Positions 35,626 through 44,491 of a stretch of DNA of 64,000 bases are shown piece after piece (positions within the stretch are counted from its first letter, which is position 1; each line of letters opens with the position of its first letter). The notes under the pieces were generated by a model. The model did not search any database and was not told where the DNA came from. It saw only the letters and a list, made by a program, of their open reading frames with translations. This DNA is from Spiribacter halobius (lineage in GTDB: Bacteria; Pseudomonadota; Gammaproteobacteria; Nitrococcales; Nitrococcaceae). The stretch is taken from assembly GCF_020883455.1 (NCBI RefSeq), contig NZ_CP086615.1, positions 3,286,001 to 3,350,000 of the forward strand, in the 5' to 3' direction. The translations under genes were made by a program, and so were the position numbers.

Positions 35626-37400
35626 GCCTGCCCCTCCGCGGCACGCGCTTGTGCTGCCGCGCGATACCCCTCCCGCGCCTCGAGCCACTGCTCGAGCATC
35701 ATCAGCACCCAGATCATTACGCCGTAGTAGGCGGCGTGCTCGGCGTGGCGCTCGGTGAGCAGCTCATCGATGAGCTGCGGGCGCACTAAGCGCCGGCCCT
35801 TGAGGGTGCTGAGGCTGTCGCCGGCGAGTGCGCGCAGCCCAGGGTGCTCGGCGAGCCAGATACCGAAGGGCAGGCCGAAGCCCTGCTTGCGCTTGGCGAG
35901 CGTCTCCGGAGGCAGGAAGCCCTGCAGCGAGCGCTTGAAGCCGATGCGCAGCCGCCCCCGGTGGACCTTGTCCCAGGGCGGCACGCGGGTGGCAAGGTCG
36001 GCCACTCGTTCGTCGAGCATCGGGAAGGCAACGCCCACGCCGGCGAGCCCGCAGGCGCCGCGAACCTTGGGCAGGTCGCTGTCCGCGAGCACGAAGCGCA
36101 GATCCAGGGTCAGCAGCCGGTGCAGGAGGTGTTCGGCCTGCGCGCCCTGCCAGGTCTCGCGCAGAAGGGCGAGTGGGTGCTCCGGGTCGGCGGCGGCGAG
36201 GACATCTTCGTGCAGCACGCGTGCGGGGCCGAGGCGGCGCAGGAGGTTGTGCGCCTCCAGGCGCTCTGGCAGGGGCTCGTTGGCGCGGGCGACGTAGCGT
36301 GCGAGCTTGCCGATGCCGGGCAGCCCGCGGGCCAGACCGTTGTCGAGCAGCGGGTCGACGAGCCCGCGGCGCAGCGGCGCAGGCACGCCCTGGTAGGCAC
36401 CGAGCAGGAGCTGCTTGGCGTAGCGGCTGTTGCCGCCGTAGAGCTCGTCGCCACCGTCGCCGGCCAACATGCGGGTGAAGCCGTCGGCCCGGGCCTGGGC
36501 GGCGCAGAAGTAGGCTGGCACCGCGGAGGCATTGCCGAATGGCTGCTCGAAGTGGGTCGCCATGCGCGGCACGGCGTCCACCACGTCCTCGGGGGTGACG
36601 TAGTACTCGCGGTGGCGCAGGCCAAAGTGGCGGGCAACGATCCGGGCATACTCCATCTCGTCGTAGCCCTCGGCGGCGAACCCGATCGAATAGGCTGTCG
36701 CCTCCCCGCCCAGGTGCTCGGCGAGCAGGCCCGCGATGGTAGAACTGTCGGTGCCGCCGCTGAGGAAGGCGGCAGGGGGCTCGCCCTCGGCAAGACAGTC
36801 GGCCACCACCTCGCGCAGCACCTCGGGGAGGCTGTCGGCGACGTCACGCCCGCCGCCCTGCTCCCCCGGCCGCCAGTCCGGCGTCCAGTAACGGCGGACC
36901 GTCACGCCTCCGTTGCCATCGACGGTGAGACACTCGCCGGGTAGCAGGCGCTGCACGCCCGGGTGGATCGTCTCCGGGCCCGGGACGACGTGAAAGTGCA
37001 GGTAGTCGAGCACGGCCTGGGGGCCGATCTCGCCATCGAGACCCGCCTCGGCGGCGACGCTGTTTGCGCGTGAGCCGAAGACGATGCGGTCCTCGAGGAC
37101 GGCGTAGCACATGGGCTCTTGGCCCATGCGGTCGCAGGCGAGGAGCGTATTGCCACGCTCCGTGTCGTGCAGCGCCAGCGCGAAACGCCCAGCCAGGCGG
37201 CCCGGCAGCTCCGTGGTTTCGTCGCGAAACCGGCGCGCCAGCTCTGCGGGCGTCACTGCAGCCGTGCCACCGACTGCGCCTCCGTGCGGGCGCGGACACC
37301 CCCCAAGGGCCACATGGACACCCTTGCGGCCGACCGTCATCCCGGCCGGCGTCTTGCCCCGGCCAAGCTGGCGTGGCAGCGATCCGAGTAGCGCGCTCAT
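35622..37400 (-). CDS. Asparagine-synthase-like protein lacking the glutaminase cysteine
   Basis: This 592-residue protein has a complete synthetase domain with S-G-G-T-D-S-S near 215, the second motif G-D-G-G-D-E-L-Y-G-G and the K-R-K-Q-G-F-G-L-P segment. The glutaminase-like half retains A-C-D-R-M-G-Q-E-P-M-C-Y but begins M-S-A-L-L-G with no Cys2, so glutamine cannot be used in the normal way. A separate glutaminase, ammonia, or a different amine must supply nitrogen. It is coupled by ATGA to the O-ligase gene upstream and to the sulfotransferase downstream. Amidation of a uronic acid in the XrtA glycan is the family-based guess. Confidence 0.85.
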   Translation of the reverse strand: MSALLGSLPRQLGRGKTPAGMTVGRKGVHVALGGCPRPHGGAVGGTAAVTPAELARRFRDETTELPGRLAGRFALALHDTERGNTLLACDRMGQEPMCYAVLEDRIVFGSRANSVAAEAGLDGEIGPQAVLDYLHFHVVPGPETIHPGVQRLLPGECLTVDGNGGVTVRRYWTPDWRPGEQGGGRDVADSLPEVLREVVADCLAEGEPPAAFLSGGTDSSTIAGLLAEHLGGEATAYSIGFAAEGYDEMEYARIVARHFGLRHREYYVTPEDVVDAVPRMATHFEQPFGNASAVPAYFCAAQARADGFTRMLAGDGGDELYGGNSRYAKQLLLGAYQGVPAPLRRGLVDPLLDNGLARGLPGIGKLARYVARANEPLPERLEAHNLLRRLGPARVLHEDVLAAADPEHPLALLRETWQGAQAEHLLHRLLTLDLRFVLADSDLPKVRGACGLAGVGVAFPMLDERVADLATRVPPWDKVHRGRLRIGFKRSLQGFLPPETLAKRKQGFGLPFGIWLAEHPGLRALAGDSLSTLKGRRLVRPQLIDELLTERHAEHAAYYGVMIWVLMMLEQWLEAREGYRAAAQARAAEGQA

Positions 37401-38698
37401 GCCCGCAGAGGCCCTCCGAGAACCCGTGTCATGGACGCCAGACGTGCCGGCAGGGGCAACGCATCGGAGGCGGGGGCGAGGGCCTCCTGCCCCGCCACCT
37501 TGCGCTGAACGATCAGCTTGGTCACTACGACAATGGCGATGATCGAGTAGTAGAGGTCAAAGTATTGCAGCCCGAGGAATGCTCCCGCGCCGCAATAGCC
37601 CACCAGGCTTACCTGCAGCATGGCGGCAAGGTCCCGCGCCCAGTAGAGCTCGGGATCCCGTCGGCTGTGCCGGATGATGTAGCTCGCCGATCGCCAGGTG
37701 AATAGCAGCAGGAGCATGAACATGGCGAGTCCGAGCCAGCCATGCTCGCCCAGCGTGCCGAAGAATATGCTGTGCGAGTCGCGCCCGCCCCAGTAGACGA
37801 GCGCACGGAAACCTCCGCCGATGAAGCGGTGGTTGGCGAGATCAACGGCATTCCCCCACGCCCGCACACGCTCTGAGGCCGAGTTGTCTTCCTCCCAGTT
37901 CTGGATGGTCTCCATGCGGTCGAAGTACTTCTCGGGCATGAAGTAAGGGGTGGCCAGGACGACCGGCACGACGAGCAGGAGCACCCCCGCCTTGCCGCGG
38001 CTCTTCAGCAGAAAGAAGCCCAGCATGGCGACGCCGCCCACAAGCGCGCCGCGCGAGTGCGTGCCGATAATTGAAATCATCGTGAGGGCAATCGATACCG
38101 TCAGCACGAGCTTCAGCCATTTGTGCTGCGCCTGAAGTTGCAGGTACCGCAGCATCGGAATCGTCATGATCAGCGCAAGGCCGATCGAGTTCCGATCCGC
38201 GATGAAGCTGTTTGCGGGGCCGAGAACGCGATGTGCGCCGCCAGTCGAAAGCGTGAACCAGCCGCCCTTGATGCCGAAGAACGCCAGCGAGAGTGTGATC
38301 ACCCACATCAGCAGGTGGATCCGCTGCGGCGTGTAGATGAGCATCATGGTGACGAAGGTCATCAGCTGGATGCGCCAGACCTTGTCCCACTGGTCCCAGG
38401 CGAGCCACGGGTAGAGCGACTGCGTGGTGGTAAAGAACATCCATAGCGTGAAGATCAGCAGCAGAAGCGACTCCCGCGTCCACGGGATCCGCTTCGGCTC
38501 GTTCCTTGCCAGCATCAGGCCGATGAGCGTGCAGACAGCGATCATGAGCGCGTAGGACATGTCCGTAGCAAACCCCCACGCGAAGCGGTGCGGGTTCATG
38601 TAGCTCATCCACGACCACGCCAGCACACCGAAATAGGGCTGCCGCAGGATCATGGGCAGCATCGCGAATACTATGGCTGTGAGCAGGATCGCTCTCAT
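37397..38698 (-). CDS. Exosortase A-associated O-glycosylation ligase (Wzy/WaaL-like)
   Basis: This 433-residue protein has about eleven membrane helices and matches the TIGR03097-type putative O-glycosylation ligase found with XrtA. The sequence M-N-P-H-R-F-A-W-G near residue 34, S-R-G-A-L-V near 216 and the long periplasmic loop with W-E-E-D-N-S-A-S-E-R-V-R-A-W are family features. It would polymerise or ligate undecaprenyl-linked repeat units in the periplasm. ATGA overlaps link it to the formyltransferase-like gene before it and the asparagine-synthase-like gene after it. Confidence 0.88.
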   Translation of the reverse strand: MRAILLTAIVFAMLPMILRQPYFGVLAWSWMSYMNPHRFAWGFATDMSYALMIAVCTLIGLMLARNEPKRIPWTRESLLLLIFTLWMFFTTTQSLYPWLAWDQWDKVWRIQLMTFVTMMLIYTPQRIHLLMWVITLSLAFFGIKGGWFTLSTGGAHRVLGPANSFIADRNSIGLALIMTIPMLRYLQLQAQHKWLKLVLTVSIALTMISIIGTHSRGALVGGVAMLGFFLLKSRGKAGVLLLVVPVVLATPYFMPEKYFDRMETIQNWEEDNSASERVRAWGNAVDLANHRFIGGGFRALVYWGGRDSHSIFFGTLGEHGWLGLAMFMLLLLFTWRSASYIIRHSRRDPELYWARDLAAMLQVSLVGYCGAGAFLGLQYFDLYYSIIAIVVVTKLIVQRKVAGQEALAPASDALPLPARLASMTRVLGGPLRA

Positions 38699-39516
38699 GC
38701 CTGCGCCTCCCGGCGGGCGGCCGCGGGCCCGCCGAACCAGCGGATTCGGGGCGGCAGCTCGGGCAGCGGCTCGCGCTGCAGGCGCTCGGCCAGGGCGCGC
38801 TCGCTGCGCAGGGTGCGGTCGCTCACCCGGTACAGCCGGCCGCGACGGGCCTGGTGCTCGCCGATGGGCTCGCCCGCCGATAGCCGCTCGAGCATCCGGG
38901 CGTAGACCTCGGCGCTGTCGCGCACGGCGCGCCAGAAGAGCCTGAGCTCGTCGTCGTCCGGATGCACCGCGGGGCAGACGTGGGCGATGAGGCGTCCGGT
39001 GTCGATGCCGGCATCGATGAAGTGCAGGGTGCAGCCCACCTGCTCCGGCTCGCCGTTGTGCAGGGCCCAGAAGGTGCAGTCCGCGCCGCGGTAGTCCGGC
39101 GAGAGGCCGCCGTGGAGATTCAGCAGCGTCGCCCGGCCGAGCAGCGGCTCGCGGATGAGCGTGGTGCCGAAGACGGCCACATAGTCCGGCTGAATGCGGT
39201 CCACCAGCTCGACGACGGCCGGGTCATTCACCGTCGGCACCAGGGTGACGCGTTCGGGGTGGTCCAGCGCCGCCGGGCGGTCGCCAAAGAAGTATTGCGC
39301 CTCACCGCCGCCGGTGTAGCGGCGGCGGTCGCGCAGCCAGCGCCAGGCCTTCTGCCAGAACGTCTTCGGATTCAGCAGCCGCCGGAGCTTGCGCACGCTC
39401 CAGCCGCCGGTCTCGTGGACGATGGCCTGGACGTCCGCCGCCTCGCAGAGGCGGTTCGCCACGTACAGGTGCCGCGGCGAGCGCCCGCAGAGCACGATGA
39501 TGCGCGGCCTAGGCAT
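38695..39516 (-). CDS. Formyltransferase-family protein
   Basis: This 273-residue protein has the formyltransferase core: N-L-H-G-G-L-S-P-D-Y-R-G, then T-L-H-F-I-D-A-G-I-D-T-G, giving the Asn-His-Asp catalytic set of 10-formyl-tetrahydrofolate-dependent enzymes. In glycan loci such enzymes N-formylate amino sugars on nucleotide carriers. The N-terminal third (I-I-V-L-C-G-R-S-P-R-H) is a Rossmann-like start. The ATG at 39516 has GGGAGG upstream and overlaps the preceding gene by eight bases. The sugar is unknown, although WecB in this operon points to an amino sugar. Confidence 0.85.
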   Translation of the reverse strand: MPRPRIIVLCGRSPRHLYVANRLCEAADVQAIVHETGGWSVRKLRRLLNPKTFWQKAWRWLRDRRRYTGGGEAQYFFGDRPAALDHPERVTLVPTVNDPAVVELVDRIQPDYVAVFGTTLIREPLLGRATLLNLHGGLSPDYRGADCTFWALHNGEPEQVGCTLHFIDAGIDTGRLIAHVCPAVHPDDDELRLFWRAVRDSAEVYARMLERLSAGEPIGEHQARRGRLYRVSDRTLRSERALAERLQREPLPELPPRIRWFGGPAAARREAQA

Positions 39517-40747
39517 CGGCCACCTCCCGCCCTTGCGCTGCGACCACGGGATCGGCCGCCGGCACCGGCTCGCCGGAGAGACCCACCAGCAGCGCATCGG
39601 CGAAGAACTTCGCCGCCCAGTTGGGATACTCGAAGCGCGAGTAGCGGCCCCAGATGGGTGCGGAGCCGGCGATGCCGCCGTCGTCCGGGGCACCGTCGCC
39701 GCGCCGGCGGTGCTGGCGTTTCAGATACGCGATCGCCCGCTCCGCGTGCTCGGCGAGATCATGGCCCGTCGGCGTCTGCGCCAGGCGCTGCCAGATAAGC
39801 GCCGTCTGGGCGAGGCCGGTGAGGCAGCAGTAGCGCCGCCCCTCCCCGACCCAGCCCGCGGCGAAGGCGCCGGCGAGGAATCCGTCCGCGCGCTGCTGCC
39901 CGGCCAGCGCCCTCGCGGTGCGCTCGGCCGCCACCACGTAGCGCGACTCCCCGAGCAGTAGGCCCGACTCCAGCAGCCCGCGGGCGGCGTAGGCGATGGT
40001 GTGGGTGAACGGCGGCTCGCCCTCGCGGAAGGCGTTGTTCCGGAACCAGCCGTCGGCGTCCTGCTGGGTGAGCGCCCAGTCCAGGTTGGCGCGGGCGGCG
40101 CGCACCAGCATTGGCTCGTCGGCCAGCAGGCCCGTGCGCAGCAGCGCCCAGGCGGCGCGGGTGTTGTAGGTGTGCGGGATGCCGTTGTGCACGCTGCGCC
40201 GCCAGCAGCCGTCGGCATCCTGTTGCGCGAGCATCCAGCGTCCGGCGCGCACGGCGGCGGCCAGGCACTCCGGTCGGCCGAGCTGGCCATAGCCGGCGAT
40301 CAGCCCGTGCATGATCTGCCCGGTGTTGAAGATCACCGGCCGGCTGCCGGCCTCGCCGAAGTGGCCGGGGAAGGCGCCGTCCGGGAGCTGCAGGCCCAGC
40401 TCCCAGTCGAGGATGCGTTGGGCGCGGTCCACCAGGGAGGGGCGCTCCAGGCTCCGGGCAGCGGCGAGGAAGGTTTCGACGATGTAGCCGCTGGTCTCCG
40501 GGTAGCTCGGCAGCCAGCCGTCCTCGAAGCTCCAGCCCGCGGAGACGCCACCGGCGTCCGGCTGGCCTTCGCGGCGGTCCTGCGCGCGCTCGAGCCACTG
40601 GATGGCGGCCAATGCATGCTCGTCATGGCGGCCCGGCACGGCGCGGCCCGGGGCCACGATGTCGCGCAGCACGAGGCGCAGGTGGGCCGGCACCCAGGGC
40701 CGATAACGGCGCGGCAGGTCCAGCAGGCGGGTGACCGCGGCGCTCAT
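39509..40747 (-). CDS. Unrecognised (alpha/alpha)-toroid protein
   Basis: This 412-residue protein has helical repeats with recurring Q-D-A-D-G-x-W/F (Q-Q-D-A-D-G-C-W at the centre, Q-Q-D-A-D-G-W-F and Q-Q-R-A-D-G-F-L later), the pattern of terpene-cyclase/prenyltransferase-like and glycan-lyase toroids. No signal peptide or membrane helix is present. In this setting a role on the polysaccharide, such as a lyase, epimerase or hydrolase, is plausible, but no catalytic residues can be named. The ATG at 40747 is coupled by ATGA to the AMP-ligase-like gene upstream. Confidence 0.75.
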   Translation of the reverse strand: MSAAVTRLLDLPRRYRPWVPAHLRLVLRDIVAPGRAVPGRHDEHALAAIQWLERAQDRREGQPDAGGVSAGWSFEDGWLPSYPETSGYIVETFLAAARSLERPSLVDRAQRILDWELGLQLPDGAFPGHFGEAGSRPVIFNTGQIMHGLIAGYGQLGRPECLAAAVRAGRWMLAQQDADGCWRRSVHNGIPHTYNTRAAWALLRTGLLADEPMLVRAARANLDWALTQQDADGWFRNNAFREGEPPFTHTIAYAARGLLESGLLLGESRYVVAAERTARALAGQQRADGFLAGAFAAGWVGEGRRYCCLTGLAQTALIWQRLAQTPTGHDLAEHAERAIAYLKRQHRRRGDGAPDDGGIAGSAPIWGRYSRFEYPNWAAKFFADALLVGLSGEPVPAADPVVAAQGREVADA

Positions 40748-42162
40748 GGCTGCCCCTCCCCGCCGGCGGCCACCCGCAGCGCGCCCGGCAGCGGCACGTG
40801 GCTGACCACGTAACGGTACTTGCCCGACGCCTCCGGCGGGATGGCGTCCACCTCGCATATGCGCACCCGCACCTCGCGCCCGAGCCGGGCGCGCAGGCCG
40901 TTACGGGCCTGCTCGGCGGTGGTGGCGTCCCAACCTGCGCCGGGCACCACCAGGATCTCGGCCTCGTCGACCCGATGCTGGATGAAGCGGAACTCGGCGA
41001 TGCCCTCCAGATCCCGCAGCACGTAGATCACCGAAAGGGCGTGCATCACGGCGCCGTCGGCACGGACCACGAAGTCCGTGCTGCGGCCCACCACCTCGTC
41101 GATGACGTGCAGGCCCCGGCCCTCGCGGCAGGCGGCGCCGGAGACGCGGACCATGTCCCCGGTGCGGTAGCGCAGGAATGGCTGGGCCTCGGAGCAGAGC
41201 CCCGTCATCACCGCCTCGCCCACCTCCCCGGGGGCGACGGGCTCGCCCTGGGGGTCCAGCACCTCGAGGATGATGCTCTCGGAGCACAGGAGCATCTGCC
41301 CGGCGGGGGACTCGTGGGCGGTGAAGCCGATGTCCCGGCTGCCGAACTCGTTGGCCACCGGCACCCCGAAGACCTCGCCGATCAGCTCGCGCTGGTGGGC
41401 AAACAGCGGCTCGCCGGTGGTGCACACCACCCTGAGCCCCGGCAGGCACAGATCCGTGCCGCGCTCCCGGGCATGGGCGGCGAGCAGCGCGATGGAGCTC
41501 GCATAGCCGTAGACGCAGGCCGGGCGGAAGGCGCGAATGGCTGCGATGTAGTCGTCCATGGTCTGCGGCGACATGTCGAAGGCGTTCAGCACCAGCTGGT
41601 TGAACAGCCGGTCGCGCAGGGTCTTGATGCGGTCGGTGCGGCCGAGCTCCACCGGCGAGCCCCAGAGGTAGACCTCCCGCTCGCCGACCTCCACGCCCCA
41701 CCAGCGGCGCGCGCGCATGCGCCCGGCGGCGTCCGAGGCCTGGCGGCGGCGGCCGAAGCGGAAGATCAGCGGCTCGCCGCTGGAGCCGCCGGTGTTGGAG
41801 CGCTGGGCCCCACCGGGGACGCCGTGCCAGACGGCAGCGTCACCCGCCGCGCGGGCATCCGCCTTGGTCATGGGCGGCAGACGGCGCAGCGTCTCGAGGC
41901 TCACCGGCTCGCCATCGCTGCCGGGTTCCAGGCCGGCGGCGTCCATACGCTCGCGGTGCCAGGGACAGTGGGCATGAGCGACACGCAGGAGCGCACCGAG
42001 GCGTTCCGCCTGCCGGGCCTCCACGACAGCGCGGGACTGCCACTGGCCCGCCTCCAACTCCGCCAGATAGGCGAAGGTGGGGCGGCGTAGCAGGCGCTCG
42101 TGCAGGGGATAGAGCGCACGGCGCACCGCAGCCGGGGGTATCGCGACGTTCGGCACGCTCAT
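40744..42162 (-). CDS. CapK/PaaK-like AMP-binding ligase
   Basis: This 472-residue member of the phenylacetate-CoA ligase/CapK branch of adenylating enzymes has the ATP loop R-S-N-T-G-G-S-S-G-E-P-L, a later N-E-F-G-S-R-D-I-G and the Y-R-T-G-D-M-V hinge. Such proteins are frequent in capsule and XrtA loci but their substrates are unknown; they probably activate a small carboxylic acid for attachment to a sugar. The ATG at 42162 overlaps the upstream GT4 stop by four bases. It may feed one of the ATP-grasp or asparagine-synthase-like enzymes, which is only a guess. Confidence 0.85.
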   Translation of the reverse strand: MSVPNVAIPPAAVRRALYPLHERLLRRPTFAYLAELEAGQWQSRAVVEARQAERLGALLRVAHAHCPWHRERMDAAGLEPGSDGEPVSLETLRRLPPMTKADARAAGDAAVWHGVPGGAQRSNTGGSSGEPLIFRFGRRRQASDAAGRMRARRWWGVEVGEREVYLWGSPVELGRTDRIKTLRDRLFNQLVLNAFDMSPQTMDDYIAAIRAFRPACVYGYASSIALLAAHARERGTDLCLPGLRVVCTTGEPLFAHQRELIGEVFGVPVANEFGSRDIGFTAHESPAGQMLLCSESIILEVLDPQGEPVAPGEVGEAVMTGLCSEAQPFLRYRTGDMVRVSGAACREGRGLHVIDEVVGRSTDFVVRADGAVMHALSVIYVLRDLEGIAEFRFIQHRVDEAEILVVPGAGWDATTAEQARNGLRARLGREVRVRICEVDAIPPEASGKYRYVVSHVPLPGALRVAAGGEGQP

Positions 42163-43268
42163 CCCGAGGACACCGCGGTTGCCGATGGGCCACCGTGCGC
42201 AGCCCGTTCGTACACATCCAGCAGCCGCTCGCGGACCTGTGGCCATGCGTAACGACTCGCTTCCTCCAGGCCGGCTCGGCGGAGCCGGGCGTGCAACACC
42301 GCATCCTCCAGCAGGCGCTCCGCAGCCTTGGCCATCGCGTAGGCATCGTCTACCGGGACCAGGAGCGCGGTACGTCCATGCTCGACCATGTACGGGACAC
42401 CGCCTACATTCGTGCTGACAATCGGCACCCCACTTGCCATGGCCTCAAGCAAGGCGTTCGGCATGTTGTCGGCACGGCTCGGATTGAGCAGGACGTCAGC
42501 ATCCCGGTAGAGCGCTGCCATCCGTTCCACGCCTACGCGGCCGGTAAAGGTGACGGCCTGCGCAACGCCGAGAGAGGCCGCGAGCGCAAGCAGTCGCTCG
42601 GCACTCGGCCCACCGCCGGCGACGATGAGCTGCGCATCCGGATAGCGTTCGCGCAGGGACGCGAACGCCCGCAGAGCCGTATCCACACCGTAGAGCGGTT
42701 CCAGGTTGCGGGCCACCAGCAGCCTTGGGCCGCCGTCGCGACGGCCGGCGGCGGCGCAAAAGCGCTCGCGATCGATGATGTTCGGAAGCACCTCCGCGAC
42801 CAGCCCGTGCGCGCCGAATACATCGCGCAGAAAGCCGGAGGGCACGACCAGGGCCCCCGCCCGCCGGAGCGTGGGCCGCACGAGCCAGGCGGAGCGGGCC
42901 AGAAACTCCGGTGCCTGGCCGCCGCGGTAGTTGACCACGGTCGGGACACCCCGCAACCGCGCTATCCATACGGCCGGGGCGGCGAAAAGATGCCAGGACC
43001 AGCCCGAGTTCGCCATGACATGCACCACCTCCGCGCGCCCGGCCATCCGCCACAGGTGCACCAGGTACGGAATCAGCCGGAACAGGGCCCGAAGGCCGCG
43101 CAGCCCCGCCACCCAGCGCGGCCGGTAGTCCGCGTTCACCGCCACCAGCTCGACGGCATGACCCTCCCCCGCGAGCAGCTCGCCGAGCTGCCGTGTCTGG
43201 TTGGCCATGCCGCCCTCCGGCGGCGGCAACGGCCCCACGAGCCCGATGCGCAGGCGGCTCAGCTGCAT
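42159..43268 (-). CDS. Glycosyltransferase family 4
   Basis: This 369-residue GT-B enzyme opens I-G-L-V-G-P-L-P-P-P-E-G-G-M-A. It has V-V-N-Y-R-G-G-Q-A-P and V-V-P-S-G-F-L-R in the N-domain and a donor region N-M-P-N-A-L-L-E-A-M-A-S-G-V-P-I-V-S-T-N-V-G-G. The start overlaps the preceding gene end by ten bases. It acts in the cytoplasm on a lipid-linked intermediate. The acceptor and sugar are not deducible, but this position in XrtA loci is common for a repeat-unit transferase. Confidence 0.9.
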   Translation of the reverse strand: MQLSRLRIGLVGPLPPPEGGMANQTRQLGELLAGEGHAVELVAVNADYRPRWVAGLRGLRALFRLIPYLVHLWRMAGRAEVVHVMANSGWSWHLFAAPAVWIARLRGVPTVVNYRGGQAPEFLARSAWLVRPTLRRAGALVVPSGFLRDVFGAHGLVAEVLPNIIDRERFCAAAGRRDGGPRLLVARNLEPLYGVDTALRAFASLRERYPDAQLIVAGGGPSAERLLALAASLGVAQAVTFTGRVGVERMAALYRDADVLLNPSRADNMPNALLEAMASGVPIVSTNVGGVPYMVEHGRTALLVPVDDAYAMAKAAERLLEDAVLHARLRRAGLEEASRYAWPQVRERLLDVYERAAHGGPSATAVSSG

Positions 43269-44491
43269 GCCCTCGCCTCCGCGGCAGTGCCCAGCCCGTC
43301 GTAAACGCCCTCATAGCGCGCCACGCTCGCCGGCCAGCTGCGCTCCGACTCGACGAACCGCCGCCCGTTGGCGTGCAGCGCCGGCCAGGCGGTGCGGTCG
43401 TCCAGGAGCTCCAGCGCCCGCTGGGCCAGGGCCTCCGGGTCGCCCGCGGGGAACAGGATGCCGTTCTCGCCGTCGCGGATGAGCTCGCGATGGCCGCCGA
43501 CGTCGGAGGCGAGCACGAGCCGCCCCTGGGCCATGGCCTCGAGGGGCTTCAATGGGGTGACGAGGTCGGTCAGGCGCATGGACAGGCGCGGGTAGACGAG
43601 GATGTCGATGAGGTCGTAGTACCGCTGCACGGCCTCGTGGGGGACGCGGCCGGTGAGGACCACCGCGCCCTCGAGGCCGAGGGCGCGCACCTGCTCGCGC
43701 AGCGCCGCCTCCTGCGGACCGCCGCCGACCAGTAGCAGCCGGGCGCCGGGATGGCGCGCGCGGATCTCCACCATGGCCTCCACGGCCACCCGCAGACCCT
43801 CGTAGCCGTAGAACGAGCCGATGAAGCCGAGCACCGGGCCCTCGCCAAGCCCAAGCTCGTCGGCGAGGCCGGCATCGCGCTCCCCGGCGAGCCGGAAGCG
43901 GGACGGATCCACCGCGTTGGGGATCACCGTTACGCGAGCCGGGTCCACGCCACGGCCGACGATCTCCCCGCGCAGGCCCTCGCAGATGCAGGTGACGGCA
44001 TCCGCCCGGCGCAGCACGTAGCTCTCCAGCGCCCGGGTGGCGCGGTAGCGCAGGCTGCCCTCGGTGGTGGTGCCGTGGTCGACGGCGGCGTCCTCCCAGA
44101 ACGCACGCACCTCGTAGACCAGCGGCAGGCCGAGACGGCGGGCGACGCGCAGAGCGGCGAAGCCGTTGAGCGGCGGCGAGTGGGCGTGGATGACGTCCGG
44201 GCGCACGGCCTTTGCCACCTGCGCGACTCGCGCCGCCAGCGCATTGATCAGATAGGCCTCGCGCAGGACCGGCGTGCTGTGCCCGGGGCCGCGCAGCTCC
44301 GGGGTGCGGTGGAAGCGCAGGCCTTCCACGGTTTCTTCCAGCGCCTCGGCACCGTAGTGGCGGGGGCCCGTGACATGCTCGGTCTCCCAGCCGAGCGCCC
44401 GCTGCTCGTCGAGGATCGCGCGCGTGCGGAAGCTGTAGCCGCTGTGCAGCGGGATCGAGTGATCGAGCACGTGGAGGATGCGCCGGCTCAT
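43259..44491 (-). CDS. XrtA-associated glycosyltransferase (GT4, TIGR04063/Daro_2409 type)
   Basis: This 410-residue GT4 matches the PEP-CTERM/exosortase A-associated transferase family. It opens I-L-H-V-L-D-H-S-I-P-L-H-S-G-Y-S-F-R-T, then has H-A-H-S-P-P-L-N-G and V-Y-E-V-R-A-F-W-E-D-A-A-V-D, and V-T-P-L-K-P-L-E-A-M-A-Q-G at the donor site. The ATG at 44491 overlaps the upstream amidotransferase stop (ATGA); a 534-codon open frame is longer only because it has no stop upstream. It is part of the core XrtA glycan assembly set. Confidence 0.92.
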   Translation of the reverse strand: MSRRILHVLDHSIPLHSGYSFRTRAILDEQRALGWETEHVTGPRHYGAEALEETVEGLRFHRTPELRGPGHSTPVLREAYLINALAARVAQVAKAVRPDVIHAHSPPLNGFAALRVARRLGLPLVYEVRAFWEDAAVDHGTTTEGSLRYRATRALESYVLRRADAVTCICEGLRGEIVGRGVDPARVTVIPNAVDPSRFRLAGERDAGLADELGLGEGPVLGFIGSFYGYEGLRVAVEAMVEIRARHPGARLLLVGGGPQEAALREQVRALGLEGAVVLTGRVPHEAVQRYYDLIDILVYPRLSMRLTDLVTPLKPLEAMAQGRLVLASDVGGHRELIRDGENGILFPAGDPEALAQRALELLDDRTAWPALHANGRRFVESERSWPASVARYEGVYDGLGTAAEARACS

